From Halorubrum aquaticum (GTDB lineage: Archaea; Halobacteriota; Halobacteria; Halobacteriales; Haloferacaceae), in assembly GCF_900113615.1 (NCBI RefSeq), contig NZ_FOPZ01000006.1, forward strand, positions 1 through 64,000: a DNA stretch of 64,000 bases. The letters run 5' to 3'. How positions within the stretch are numbered: the stretch's first letter is position 1; the number at the start of each line of letters is the position of its first letter. A program made the translations under genes and the position numbers. The notes under the pieces are model-generated. The model searched no databases and was not told the origin of the DNA. It worked only from the letters and a program-made list of their open reading frames with translations. Positions 17,201-25,962 of the stretch are shown here, piece by piece.

Positions 17201-18071
17201 GGTTGAGGACATCAACGAGCTCGACGACACGAGCAAGAACCCTCTCCTCCGCAACGCTGGGAGCAACGAACACGCTGCCTACGAGCGGTTCCTGCTCAAG
17301 AAGGAGCTGAACGAGGAGTTCGGGCTCACCGAGGACGATTTCGAGTACGCCGCGGACTACTTCGAGGAGTCGCCCGCGGAGCGTGAGCGCCTGTACACGA
17401 ACGTCACGGACCACGACTCCGGGCCGCGTCCGGGCGTGTTCGGGCTCGCGCACCTCTGGTTCGACGACGACGATCACGAGTCTCCCTTGGGTCGCGTTCG
17501 GCGGGCCTTCTACTACAAGCCGTTCGGGGACGAGGTGAAGGAGCGTCCCGTCGGCACGCTCAAAATCGACCCCGAGGTGAGGGGCGAGCCGATCTCGGGT
17601 GACGCCGAGAGCGTCCTGTCCAACCGAGATGCGATTCAGGAAGTCCTCGACGAGCGGCTGGAGGCGATTCGGGAAGGCCAGGTAGAAGGCGCGTTCAAAC
17701 AGGGCGACTCGTTCTCGAAGGAGCAGGAGACGATTCTGGATTTCATCGCGTACCATCTACAACCGAACTACGGGGAGAAGTCGGTCCCTGCGGAGGAGTA
17801 CGACACGCTCGATGAGTGGGCTGAGAGCCTCAGCGAACGCCTCCAAGACGTGAAGTTAGCCAACACCGACGAGGATCGGATCCTTCGAGAGACATTCCGA
17901 GACACGACGGAGTACGACTCGTTCCCAGATTGGCCGCCAATGGAGTTCTTAGATGAGTTAGAAGCGTTCTTAAAAGAGAACGTAGAGGAGTCGACGGAGT
18001 ATCAGGATACGCTCGTGGGTGAAAGTGAGGTTCAGGCTCGACTGATGTGTTGGGGAGTGGTCAGTTCATAA
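14259..18071 (+). CDS. PLD-domain SNF2-type helicase
   Basis: This 1270-residue protein starts with a phospholipase-D-like nuclease domain: FHAKG at 131-135 and VVGSSNFTASG at 161-171 form an HxK...GSxN signature. It continues as a superfamily-2 SNF2/RapA-type ATPase. The Walker A region is SDSVGLGKS (292-300), the DEAH box LVDEAHR (381-387), motif III LTATPINN, and motifs V/VI run around 860-910 (ATDTLSEGVNLQD, then QRVGRIDRIGS). A long acidic insertion lies near 610-690. Related PLD-helicases are found with DNA methyltransferases in DISARM-like and BREX-like defence loci. It ends only 10 bases from the stop of the convergent methyltransferase. It should move along DNA and may cut it. Confidence 0.92.
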   Translation: MISLPPIVDNADRTVEDVYKKIIPQTEEARIATGYFYLSGFNLYREDLEQLADPDELGHAPIRILMGRQTNRSTADEIGDGQNLRSNLKDEVEESIEELNNAQLGRLDRLRDFIAEDQVSVRVRNPENGYFHAKGASFRAPRDDDDWATEDDTDTRPCATVVGSSNFTASGHRNNIELNLTSQDRREAEAFESWYDNQWANAEDFSEEIIRVIENSTKYQDWQEQQEDDSDDDETPDDLGTYIEPFELYKLLAYDELSGNVNIRDSPLYYFQTLGYESAKEKLSQFNGCIISDSVGLGKSFIGGELLHDYRQRGDRCLLIVPANLTEQWEDLLQDDTDEDGNPYFGLEVDGTHLDVMSISKFQNLAYDEVQDLKEAFDVVLVDEAHRFRNHGKWRPTPDHDDDYKGTRRHANLRQLRGKTMIMLTATPINNSATDLENLISLFTSPEELRNKASLDFGAFEEYIELSETRKKIAAGKEEASDQKLQSITEQLQRHSEEISKILNEVMVLRTRKHVKDQIQDEEDFEMSFKPPTLSKEQYSLPPAYQPVYRMLPDVMDALHLPHITVKNPKAGGTLKALYKLNLLKRLESSTYAFVQSIQTLHQSERRLLGLLDGLPEEKEIDLLRAAQDEEQAETLDDFVEGDDAAEDLEQTLEEFGFDTTAVRADEDTETDAPDELADATIGEVKTYIREDLTLIAYFLSQFIGDIAQDSGDVSDQAVSTRQWLHEHNAGVLPDVPEEELNPILYPRSDLSDVDGATREFYEAVFSLREFRDPKVERLTDVLNGYDDEKVLVFTQYRATADYVHRTLLNDPDSPLTEANSAVVKGGDDNKQDVIQRFAPEASGYQQTLAESGEDELQYVIATDTLSEGVNLQDVSVQISFDLPWNPMRIVQRVGRIDRIGSTDEKYVHNFYPDGDIEAAIKLLKRLQAKINDIALIVGKENNILDPNEDQILEQTGVETEKTIGELQVDEIEDSLQKSREVEDINELDDTSKNPLLRNAGSNEHAAYERFLLKKELNEEFGLTEDDFEYAADYFEESPAERERLYTNVTDHDSGPRPGVFGLAHLWFDDDDHESPLGRVRRAFYYKPFGDEVKERPVGTLKIDPEVRGEPISGDAESVLSNRDAIQEVLDERLEAIREGQVEGAFKQGDSFSKEQETILDFIAYHLQPNYGEKSVPAEEYDTLDEWAESLSERLQDVKLANTDEDRILRETFRDTTEYDSFPDWPPMEFLDELEAFLKENVEESTEYQDTLVGESEVQARLMCWGVVSS

Positions 18072-18081
18072 TAGACCCATT

Positions 18082-21000
18082 CTACAAGTGTTCTTCTGAT
18101 AACTCAGTGTATTTTGAATTCACAAGATCAAAGTAGTCATCATCCATCATACGCGGATTCTCTACTTGGTGGAAGTCATTTAGAACGAACTCTACTTCGG
18201 ACTGGTCTAAGCCATACGCATGGAAGGCGGCAGCATCAATTTCGGATTGGATTTCACGACGCTCTTGGTTATCTGTCGCTGGTTCTATCCCTCCTAACCG
18301 CTCACGCATTCCTTCAAATTTATCTCCATAGCAGTTCAAGCGAGCAGCTCGTTTGCTAATGTATTCGAACCACTCATCGCCTGCGGCGAGACGAGGCATC
18401 TGAGATTCTTCAAATCGGAATGCTAGCAAGTTTTGAGCATCTTTTGTTCTCATCAGGAAATCAAACGGAATGCTATTACAGAGCCCTAAGGCAGCGAATA
18501 GTTCCTTATCAGTAAATATCCGATCATATGCCGAATGTAAGTTACCTTCTACAGTATCTTCTTTTTGAACATTCAGTTCAAATGGACGAAGAGTATAAAC
18601 AGAATCTACGGTCACGCTACCGGTCGGGAGTACAGCAGAAATGACGGTTCTTTCGTTAGTGGGGTTTGATATTTTTCGAAATACAAGCCGGTACTCAGAT
18701 CCGTCCAGCTTGACGTCAGCATTCTCTAGTCCCCTTCCTCTATTTTTCTGAAGTAAGTCATTTACAAATTGCTTCTGCGATCCCGAGCCATCAAACGCAT
18801 CATAAACGGCTCTTTTCAGTTTTCTAATATTTCGCTCTCTGATTCGCTCCTTCGCGCTTTTCACGCCATCCACCTCTTTTTCAACGCCCCACAGTTTCTG
18901 CTCTTCAATATCATCAAAGAACTCGTTATCATATGAATACTGATATATGTTCTTCCCCTCAAAAATGGGGTAATCTCCGACTTCAGCATCTTCGGTGTAG
19001 CGATCATTATCATATCCCTTCCTCAGTTCATAATAGACATCAGCATACCAGTCGTCTCCGTGCTCTTCTCCGATAGGAGGCCATTGAACAATCTTCTCAA
19101 TGACGTCTAGCTCGTCTTTGGACCGGATATTCGGGAAACTGCGTGCTTCGGGAGAATATTTAACCAATATCTCTTTGGAGATCTCTATGGCATGTTCTGA
19201 AATATTGCGAAGAATGTTAACATTATTCTGTAAGCCAATACCGCTAACACTCTGTGTCTCTCCTCCAGATTTGAAGACCGCAATATTGAATTTGTACCGA
19301 TCATCAACATGAGAAAATATTCCTTTATTTTCGAATCCGACAATCGATTGTACTGTATTCTTGTTTAGAAGCTCCATTCGGAGATCTTTGCCCATTGCGC
19401 CACTAAAGACGACATTTGGGAGTATTAACGAGATAAGTGATCCGTCTTGTGTGAGATTGAAAATCCGCTCAAAAAAGAGAGCAGACAAGTCATTAGGAAT
19501 CGGTTGTTTTGTGCCACCGACTACAGGCTGTTGAAGATTGTACTCTCCACTCTTCTTGTAGTATTGTGCTTTCTTTTGGGTTCTTTCTTTGTACTTTTCC
19601 CAATTTTCACTTACTAATGGATCGTCCAGCAAATCATTCTGCTTTGTCTCTTTTTGTTTACTAGGTAGTGAAGAGAAGGTCGGTTCATATTCAACAAAGA
19701 ATTCATCTGGATTTGCCTGAATTTGATCCCAAGGGGGATTGCCGATAATAACGTCAAATCCACCGTCCTCGTAGACTGTAGCGAATTCCAATACCCAGTG
19801 GAATGGATGGTATTCTTGAATATGTTCAAGAGTCAGATCGTCAACATCCGCATCTTCGAATTGTTCCAGTATCTTCTTATCTAACTCTTCACTGTGATTC
19901 TCAATTTTTTCTTCTGCGGCGTTACGCCATTTTGCTGCTTCTTTCCCGGAGTTAGCGTGTTGGTGTTTTTTAACAGCCTCAATAACGCCGTCATATAGCG
20001 AGTGTACGCTCTCACCTACACCGCCACCATAATTGGATAACTGCGCATCTCCGTCGTTTGCTGTTTCTACAAGTTCAGTAAACCCGATAAGCGAGTTCCC
20101 CTGCCGGATGTTGAAATCGATGTTCGGGAGCGGTTCGACCTCGCTGGGCTCATCCTCGATGTCCGCGACCATCGAGAGCCAGAGGCGGAGTTTACAGATT
20201 TCGACGGCGCCCTCGTCGATGTCGACCCCGTACAAATTGTTCAGGATGACCGTCCGCTTCGCGTACAGCGACGCTCCGCCCTGCCCCTCGTTGATCGTCT
20301 CTAACTCGTCACGGGTACGAGACTCCAACTCCCAGCCTTTCCCCTCCGCTTCGAGCTGCTGGAAGTACTCGATACACTGAATGTAGATGTCCACCAGTAC
20401 GTCCTGCGCGGCGAGCAGGAACGCGCCGCTCCCGACCGCCGGGTCGAGGACGTGCGCCTCCTTCAGGATGTCGTGGTACAGCGTCTCGACGTGCTTCGTC
20501 TCCACGTTCTCGGTGGCGGCCTGCTGCGTCATCGTCCCGCCGTCCGCGACTGCCGTCTCGCCCTCGGCGGCTTCGAATTCGGGAAAACCGAACACGTCGT
20601 CGATCTCGTCGTACTCGGCGTCGACAGCGTCGTTGAGTTGATCGAGAAGGTACGGATGGATCGTCCGGCGAGACATGAAGCCGGTGATCTCTTCGGGCGT
20701 GTAGTACGCGCCCATCTCCTTCTGGTTGACCGTCTGCTCGAAGATGTGACCGAGTATCGCCGGTGAGAGGTTCTTCGGGTCGACGATATCGAGCCGCTCG
20801 TCCACGTTCCAGTTCCACCCCGACAGGAACTCCAAGACATCATCGAAGAGATCGTTCGTCTCCTCGGCGGACGCGCCGAGCTTCGCGTCTGGGAACTCCT
20901 CCTCGACGGGATTCTTCGCGAACAGCCCGCCGTTCAGGTACGGCAGGCTCCCGAACTCTGGGTTCTGCTTGTCCTCCGCGAGATAGTCGAAGAACAGCGG

Positions 21001-21687
21001 CCGGTAGAAGTTCTCGTACCGATCCTCACCGTCATCGACGACGTCGCCGGGCTGTTCGTGGAGGTAGTTCGGATTCCGGTCCAGCAGGCGCTTTTCCTGG
21101 ATGAAATACAGGAAGATCATCCGGTCGAGGATGACCTGGACGTACCGCTGCTTCGCGTCGCCGCGATCGTCGGGGATCCCGGACACCTCCTGAACGAGGT
21201 TCGTCCGAAGTTCCTCGAACTCCTCGTAGAACTCCTTTACGACCTGCTGGGTATCGTACAGCGTGTCGTAGATCGCGGCGGAGGAGCCGTACTCGATGGA
21301 GTTGAGCTTCTTCAGAACGGTGTTCTTTTCGCCGCTGTCGCTCGTGAACTGCTCCTTGGTAAACGAGATCTTCTGGTGCTTGATGCGCCCGTGCTGTTGC
21401 CCTTCCCAGCTACGCATCCGGGTGAGGAAGGTGAACTCTTCAAAGTCGTTCGTGGCGACGAGGTTCGTGTGTCGAGATCGGTTGTCCGGCTTGAAATCCG
21501 TCGCCGTCTCACCAGGACCCGCGTTGACGAGTACGACGAACTCGTCATCGGCGAGCTGAAGGACAAGTTCGTTGTCCTCTCCGAGGTTTTGACGCGGTTT
21601 CAGTCCGCGCTTCTCGAAGGAGTCGGCGATATCTTGGAGGGAATCCCAGCCTGCGATATCTTTCGCAGTAATCTGCTGGACTGACAT
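18082..21687 (-). CDS. Large adenine-type DNA methyltransferase (Eco57I/PglX-like)
   Basis: This 1201-residue N6-adenine-type methylase shows the usual order. A helical N-terminal domain comes first, then KEMGAYYTPEEITGFM (about 325-340), SAM-binding motif I VLDPAVGSGAFLLAA (about 410-425), YGVDIDEGAVEICKLRLWLS, and catalytic motif IV VIIGNPPWDQ (about 647-656). A long C-terminal target-recognition region runs to the end. Such proteins act in BREX (PglX), DISARM and type IIG/ISP systems. The start at 21687 (MSVQQITAKD) is chosen because an upstream extension to 21756 is unlike the family. Base composition changes sharply near 20095: the 5' part is GC-rich and the 3' part AT-rich, so the specificity half has probably been replaced by recombination. 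Confidence 0.93.
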   Translation of the reverse strand: MSVQQITAKDIAGWDSLQDIADSFEKRGLKPRQNLGEDNELVLQLADDEFVVLVNAGPGETATDFKPDNRSRHTNLVATNDFEEFTFLTRMRSWEGQQHGRIKHQKISFTKEQFTSDSGEKNTVLKKLNSIEYGSSAAIYDTLYDTQQVVKEFYEEFEELRTNLVQEVSGIPDDRGDAKQRYVQVILDRMIFLYFIQEKRLLDRNPNYLHEQPGDVVDDGEDRYENFYRPLFFDYLAEDKQNPEFGSLPYLNGGLFAKNPVEEEFPDAKLGASAEETNDLFDDVLEFLSGWNWNVDERLDIVDPKNLSPAILGHIFEQTVNQKEMGAYYTPEEITGFMSRRTIHPYLLDQLNDAVDAEYDEIDDVFGFPEFEAAEGETAVADGGTMTQQAATENVETKHVETLYHDILKEAHVLDPAVGSGAFLLAAQDVLVDIYIQCIEYFQQLEAEGKGWELESRTRDELETINEGQGGASLYAKRTVILNNLYGVDIDEGAVEICKLRLWLSMVADIEDEPSEVEPLPNIDFNIRQGNSLIGFTELVETANDGDAQLSNYGGGVGESVHSLYDGVIEAVKKHQHANSGKEAAKWRNAAEEKIENHSEELDKKILEQFEDADVDDLTLEHIQEYHPFHWVLEFATVYEDGGFDVIIGNPPWDQIQANPDEFFVEYEPTFSSLPSKQKETKQNDLLDDPLVSENWEKYKERTQKKAQYYKKSGEYNLQQPVVGGTKQPIPNDLSALFFERIFNLTQDGSLISLILPNVVFSGAMGKDLRMELLNKNTVQSIVGFENKGIFSHVDDRYKFNIAVFKSGGETQSVSGIGLQNNVNILRNISEHAIEISKEILVKYSPEARSFPNIRSKDELDVIEKIVQWPPIGEEHGDDWYADVYYELRKGYDNDRYTEDAEVGDYPIFEGKNIYQYSYDNEFFDDIEEQKLWGVEKEVDGVKSAKERIRERNIRKLKRAVYDAFDGSGSQKQFVNDLLQKNRGRGLENADVKLDGSEYRLVFRKISNPTNERTVISAVLPTGSVTVDSVYTLRPFELNVQKEDTVEGNLHSAYDRIFTDKELFAALGLCNSIPFDFLMRTKDAQNLLAFRFEESQMPRLAAGDEWFEYISKRAARLNCYGDKFEGMRERLGGIEPATDNQERREIQSEIDAAAFHAYGLDQSEVEFVLNDFHQVENPRMMDDDYFDLVNSKYTELSEEHL

Positions 21688-21827
21688 ACATATTGGGACA
21701 CCCGTTACTTGTATGAAAGTATGGGAATCCTCTGCTAATGTCCCAATCTTAAGCATTTCAACGGAGCCAGATTTATCCTAATTGAACAACCCGAACTATC
21801 AATTAGCCCGCTAGATACCACTCAGAG

Positions 21828-22643
21828 ATGATGGACGAAACGACCGCTCGTAAGCTCCTCTCGGAGATCGACAAGCCGACAGAGCCAACGCTTCAAGAGC
21901 TACAGGAGATGGCGATCGGAAGCGTCGAGACGGTCCTTTCGGACGCTGGGTTCCCTACCCGAGAGGAGGTCAACCGGCGACTCTCATACACGTTCTACTA
22001 CGACTGGGAGACTGACGATCCGGACATCGTCCTCCTCGTTCAGGACCCCGGAAACCTCCATGAACGTCACCTGTCGGAACTGCGTCCGCAGAACCCACTC
22101 ACCGGCGAATGTTCGGCTCGCGACCAGATCGGCGTCTACCGCGAGTTTGCCAAGAGCTGGCTGACCGGGCGAAACGCCGACTTCGCGGAGCGTTTTTTCG
22201 AGACGCTCGCCCGTCACGATCTCATTTCGCTCCCGAACGGCTGGCACCAGTACGTCGAATCCGGGCAGTTCTATCGAGACTTCTACCTCGGCGACGTCGT
22301 GAAGTACCGCGTCGACGGTTTCGGAGTTGCCGCCGAGCGCGCCTCGTATCAACACCTCCTCAAGCAAGAACTCCGGGCGTTGGATCCAGAGCTTGTGATC
22401 ACCTTCGGCGGAAACGCGTGGCCGGCACTCCGACGCTCGACTGCACCCGAACCCGTCGTGGATACCGACGCCGACCCCGAGAGCATTATGTCCATCCATG
22501 GGACACTCCACCGAATCTCCGATCCGGTCGATACCCACGTACTCCCGCTGGCTCACATGAGTGGGCAGGTCTGGTGGCGGTTCCCACCTGACGAGTACAT
22601 CTCGCGACTCAGCAAGGCGCTTGAACTTCTCGAACGTCAGTAG
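21828..22643 (+). CDS. Uracil-DNA-glycosylase-like protein
   Basis: This 271-residue protein has the layout of the UDG superfamily fold: a first-strand motif DIVLLVQDPGNLHERH (about 66-81) where family-4/5 enzymes have GEAPG, a central ELVITFGGNAWPALR (about 190-204), and a late VLPLAHMSGQVWWRF (about 239-253) where UDGs have HPS. The catalytic residues are therefore unusual, and the base removed, if any, cannot be stated. It is divergent from the methyltransferase (140 bases apart) and probably belongs to the same defence locus, where a glycosylase could attack modified phage DNA. That role is inference. Confidence 0.65.
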   Translation: MMDETTARKLLSEIDKPTEPTLQELQEMAIGSVETVLSDAGFPTREEVNRRLSYTFYYDWETDDPDIVLLVQDPGNLHERHLSELRPQNPLTGECSARDQIGVYREFAKSWLTGRNADFAERFFETLARHDLISLPNGWHQYVESGQFYRDFYLGDVVKYRVDGFGVAAERASYQHLLKQELRALDPELVITFGGNAWPALRRSTAPEPVVDTDADPESIMSIHGTLHRISDPVDTHVLPLAHMSGQVWWRFPPDEYISRLSKALELLERQ

Positions 22644-22861
22644 CGAAAACGACGGAGCCTGACACGCATCGTCTCGATATGAGATAGCGACTCAACTGAT
22701 TGTGGGCAGTCACGTGTTTGGGCGGACTACATGGCGAGATAGGGGCCGTAACCCCGAAACGTAGTACTACGGTTGAGTGCCAGACAGTCTATGAGATACT
22801 CATGTTGATCAGTACGTTATGTTAGAAGTTGCTGTGGAGGGCGCTGTCTGGTTAACCACGG

Positions 22862-23500
22862 CTTCTTGATGTTTGTCTGTTGAGTGGTTGAGACGGTCTC
22901 TGGTGATTGTAATAATGCATGAACTGTTCAAGCAATTTGGGTGCGCTGTCCCGACTGTCGACCCACGAGTTGTGGAAACGGTCGATTCGTATTCTGACTA
23001 TATGAACCGCTTTTCGATGAGATTTCGGTCTGTGTCGTTGACCCTACCGCGGGGTCCTAAGCGAGAGACTGTAGCCCGATAGCTGAACTGATCAACAAGA
23101 CACACGCCATCGGAGAGATTGTATTTCTCACGGAGCCATGTAGCACTTCAGCCGTTGGATCAGCCCCGTGCTGTCCGAACAGCCCCACATCAAGAGACAG
23201 TTTTGTGCCAACATCTATTGTAGAATACAGTCAAGACCACTCGCGGGTAATCTTGATAGCGCTCTCGTCAACTGCGATCCGTGACTGCTGGGACGTCGGT
23301 GGGTTTCCAACGCGATCTACAACCGATGAATCTACTGGCAGATCGCTTGAACTGAGTATTCTAGTCAAACAATCGGAGCATTTCTTTCGTTTCTCGAAGC
23401 GTACGGTCGGTCGCGTGGAGCCGGACGGGTGTCGGAGTCTGCTTGTGCTTCCTGTATCAAATATTCGCCGTGTTCAACGTCTCTTTGAGCAGCTTTGGAT
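22862..23500 (-). pseudogene. Decayed DDE transposase (IS6-like)
   Basis: Pieces of one transposase can be read in several minus-strand frames: PLDPKLLKETLNT, then TPTPVRLHATDRTLRETKEM, then SRIAVDESAIKITREWS with the first catalytic Asp, then LFGQHGADPTAEVLHG, and LLEQFMHYYNHQRPSQPLN near the C-terminus. Stops and shifts separate them, so it is dead. Family call rests on the VDESAIKI...HYYNHQRP pattern. The left end of the element is not visible. The right side ends where the element starting at 23506 begins. Confidence 0.8.
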
Positions 23501-23505
23501 CAAGC

Positions 23506-25394
23506 GGCTCTGTTGAAATCCTATTCTTCAGACATATTCTTGCCTGAAACAGCCGGTTACTGAAGAGTGCGCGTCTATCACGCGCTATCAAGACATCGTC
23601 ACCTTACAGATTCATAAAGTATTACCCTGGCCCCCGGGACGGTCCAATATGGCTGTCTCGACGACATCTCCTCTCTTTCTGCTCTATGTTGGTCTCTTCG
23701 TCGTGGCTGCATTGGCCTGTTTTATAAGTCTCACACGCCTTCAACGTATCACAAATGCTGATACGCGACGGGGATTGTGGGCACTCCTCCTGACGAGCGG
23801 CGGGTGGGCGACCGCTCACGTCGGATTTCTTGTCTCTCCAACGATATCACTCAAACTCGCGTGGTATACGTTCGGGCTCGTGCTGGGACTCGCAGCTGTC
23901 GGCGCATGGCTCTACTTCTGTTCAGCGTATACTGGTCGGACCTACCATCGAAATCCGACATACCGTCGCCTTGCTATCGCCGTCTACATCGTACTTGTCG
24001 CGGTGAAGGTCACCAATCCTCTCCACCAAGGATACTTCACGACGACAGCCGTCGCCACCCCGTTCCCCCATCTGTCCGTATACACAGGGCCGCTACATTG
24101 GACTGCAATGGGGCTCTCGTATGCACTCGCCTTTGTCGGCTATTTCATGCTGTTGGAACTGTTCACCGAGATCGATCTCGACACACGAGCGCTCCTCGCT
24201 CTCGTTGGAATCACCGGCCTGCCCGTCGTGTTCGATATTATCGGGTACACCACGCCCTACCTCATCGATATTACCTACGAGCCGCTCGGGGTCGCCGTCT
24301 TCGCCGTTGGTGTCGCGTTCGTCTATATCGACCAGTTCGATGCCATCCAATTGGCCGGCGAACGGGACGAGCCAATTATTGCGCTTGACGCGAGCAACCA
24401 CATTCGAGACACGAATCGCGCTGCGCAGACCCTCTTCCCTGACCTTGACGGTGCCGAGGGCACCCCTCTGAAGACGACACTTCCACGAGTAGCTGACTGT
24501 CTTGACAGCGACGACGCTATTTTGAAACTCCAACAAGAGGGCCGCCCCCGGTATTACCATGTTACAGAGACACCGTATGGGACAGCAAAAGCTGGGCTCG
24601 GTCGAACCATCCTTCTGACCGACGTGACTGACCGTGAGCGGTACCGAGAGGAATTAGTGCGACAGAACGAACGTCTCGAACAGTTTGCCAGTTTAGTGAG
24701 TCACGACCTCCGTAATCCTCTCAACGTGGCCACAGGGCGGTTCGAATTACTCCGCGGGGATGTCGAGGAGGTTGCAGAGAATGAACACGCAGCAGCCATC
24801 GAACGGGCGCTAACTCGGATGGAGGACCTAATTAGGCAAATTCTCTCGCTCGCCCGTGATGGCCGACCAGTCGAGCAGTGGGATGCAGTGTTGCTCTCGT
24901 CGGTCGCACAGAACAGTTGGGAGATGGTTGAGACAAACGCTGCCGAGTTACGCGTCGAGGACGACCTGACGTTCAAAGCGGACCCGACACGGCTCCAACG
25001 ACTGTTCGAGAACCTGTTTCGGAATTCAATCGATCACGGCGGCCCGGACGTGACGGTCTCCGTCGGAGTGCTTCCTGACCGGCCGGGATTTTACGTGGCT
25101 GATGATGGGCCCGGTATCCCTGAGAGTGACCGTGAGTCCGTGTTCGACCCGGGGTATACGACCCGCGAGGAAGGGACCGGGTTTGGACTCGCTATCGTCG
25201 CCGAGACAGTTGCTGCACATGGGTGGAAGATACAGGTGACTGAGAGTGAGACCGGTGGCGCTCGCTTCGAGATCCTCGGCGTTGAAATCGTAGCGTGATT
25301 CTGTACTGACAGGCTCTGACTGTTCTGCAAAATGTGTCCGCTGTACTGAGCGATTGGGGTAAAACTGTCAGCTGCTGAGGATTTCAACAGAGCC
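23506..25394 (+). mobile_element. 1.9-kb segment with perfect 16-base inverted ends carrying a histidine kinase
   Basis: GGCTCTGTTGAAATCC at 23506-23521 and its exact complement at 25379-25394 point inward around a single gene, a histidine kinase. Such ends are typical of haloarchaeal IS elements. No transposase lies inside and no target duplication is seen. The first 58 bases match about 51 positions of the sequence ending at 47198, which also precedes a PAS sensor gene. It may be a non-autonomous element with a kinase as cargo, or two leftover IS ends that flank the gene by chance. Confidence 0.6.
23649..25298 (+). CDS. 7TM histidine kinase (HisKA_7TM-PAS-HisKA-HATPase)
   Basis: In this 549-residue membrane sensor kinase, seven hydrophobic segments fill about 1-225 and match the archaeal 7TM sensory module. 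A PAS-like domain follows (about 230-335), then the phospho-acceptor H-box FASLVSHDLRNPLNVATG (His about 352). The HATPase domain is about 440-549, with N-box NLFRNSIDHGG, G1 DDGPGIP and G2 GTGFGLAIV. It would sense a membrane or redox cue and transfer phosphate to an unlinked receiver, as none is encoded nearby. It lies inside the inverted-repeat-bounded segment. Frame is intact. Confidence 0.93.
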   Translation: MAVSTTSPLFLLYVGLFVVAALACFISLTRLQRITNADTRRGLWALLLTSGGWATAHVGFLVSPTISLKLAWYTFGLVLGLAAVGAWLYFCSAYTGRTYHRNPTYRRLAIAVYIVLVAVKVTNPLHQGYFTTTAVATPFPHLSVYTGPLHWTAMGLSYALAFVGYFMLLELFTEIDLDTRALLALVGITGLPVVFDIIGYTTPYLIDITYEPLGVAVFAVGVAFVYIDQFDAIQLAGERDEPIIALDASNHIRDTNRAAQTLFPDLDGAEGTPLKTTLPRVADCLDSDDAILKLQQEGRPRYYHVTETPYGTAKAGLGRTILLTDVTDRERYREELVRQNERLEQFASLVSHDLRNPLNVATGRFELLRGDVEEVAENEHAAAIERALTRMEDLIRQILSLARDGRPVEQWDAVLLSSVAQNSWEMVETNAAELRVEDDLTFKADPTRLQRLFENLFRNSIDHGGPDVTVSVGVLPDRPGFYVADDGPGIPESDRESVFDPGYTTREEGTGFGLAIVAETVAAHGWKIQVTESETGGARFEILGVEIVA

Positions 25395-25461
25395 AGAATT
25401 TTCAATTACTACAATCTTCGATATTCGGAACAGCCTCAGCCGAGGAAGAGTGTTTGTTTCG

Positions 25462-25917
25462 CTATCCTTTGTTGTGAACCGGTAGGTCGTCAAGGGCCTC
25501 CATGTCACAGTCGAATGGACTCGGGAGTTCGTCAACCAAGGCCCGCACGAATCCCGTGTCTCCCGGCTTGATCATCACCTCACCGTCGGCCTGAACCGTC
25601 TCACCATCCTCGTTCTCGTAGGTCGTGGGGACGAGTACGGGTACACCCGCTTCGAGATACTCCTGCGAAACCTCGCGTAATACGTCGCTCTCCGTATCGA
25701 GGTTCCCGTCCGTGTCTATCGTCCCGACGACCTCACCCCGCTCGTGATTGAGTATCTCAACCTCGACGACCTCCTGCTCGTCGTCGGGTTCGTCCTCGTC
25801 ATCTACGCTTGCAGCCCCTTCGGCAAGCGCCCACCCGAAGTCTTCCTCCATCCACCGAGCTATCTCGGCGGCATCAGCGTCGGAGCCGGGACGTTCGGGC
25901 CGTTCGGGGTTATCCAT
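25462..25917 (-). CDS. Acidic hypothetical protein
   Basis: This is a 151-residue, very acidic protein with no recognised family. Residues 1-50 are low-complexity acid. The middle (about 50-125, VEVEILNHERGEVVGTIDTD and onward) looks like beta strands. It lies 45 bases downstream of 25963-26487 on the same strand and is probably co-transcribed. Halophile-type amino acid use supports a real gene. Confidence 0.65.
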   Translation of the reverse strand: MDNPERPERPGSDADAAEIARWMEEDFGWALAEGAASVDDEDEPDDEQEVVEVEILNHERGEVVGTIDTDGNLDTESDVLREVSQEYLEAGVPVLVPTTYENEDGETVQADGEVMIKPGDTGFVRALVDELPSPFDCDMEALDDLPVHNKG

Positions 25918-25962
25918 GCGTTGTAGTATTTGTCCTGACAGGGTTTAATCGCCGGCGGTGCT

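Noticed and set aside
20309-20818. Overlapping frames in the methyltransferase gene
   Set aside because: Arg-rich shadows of the GC-rich half of the methylase.
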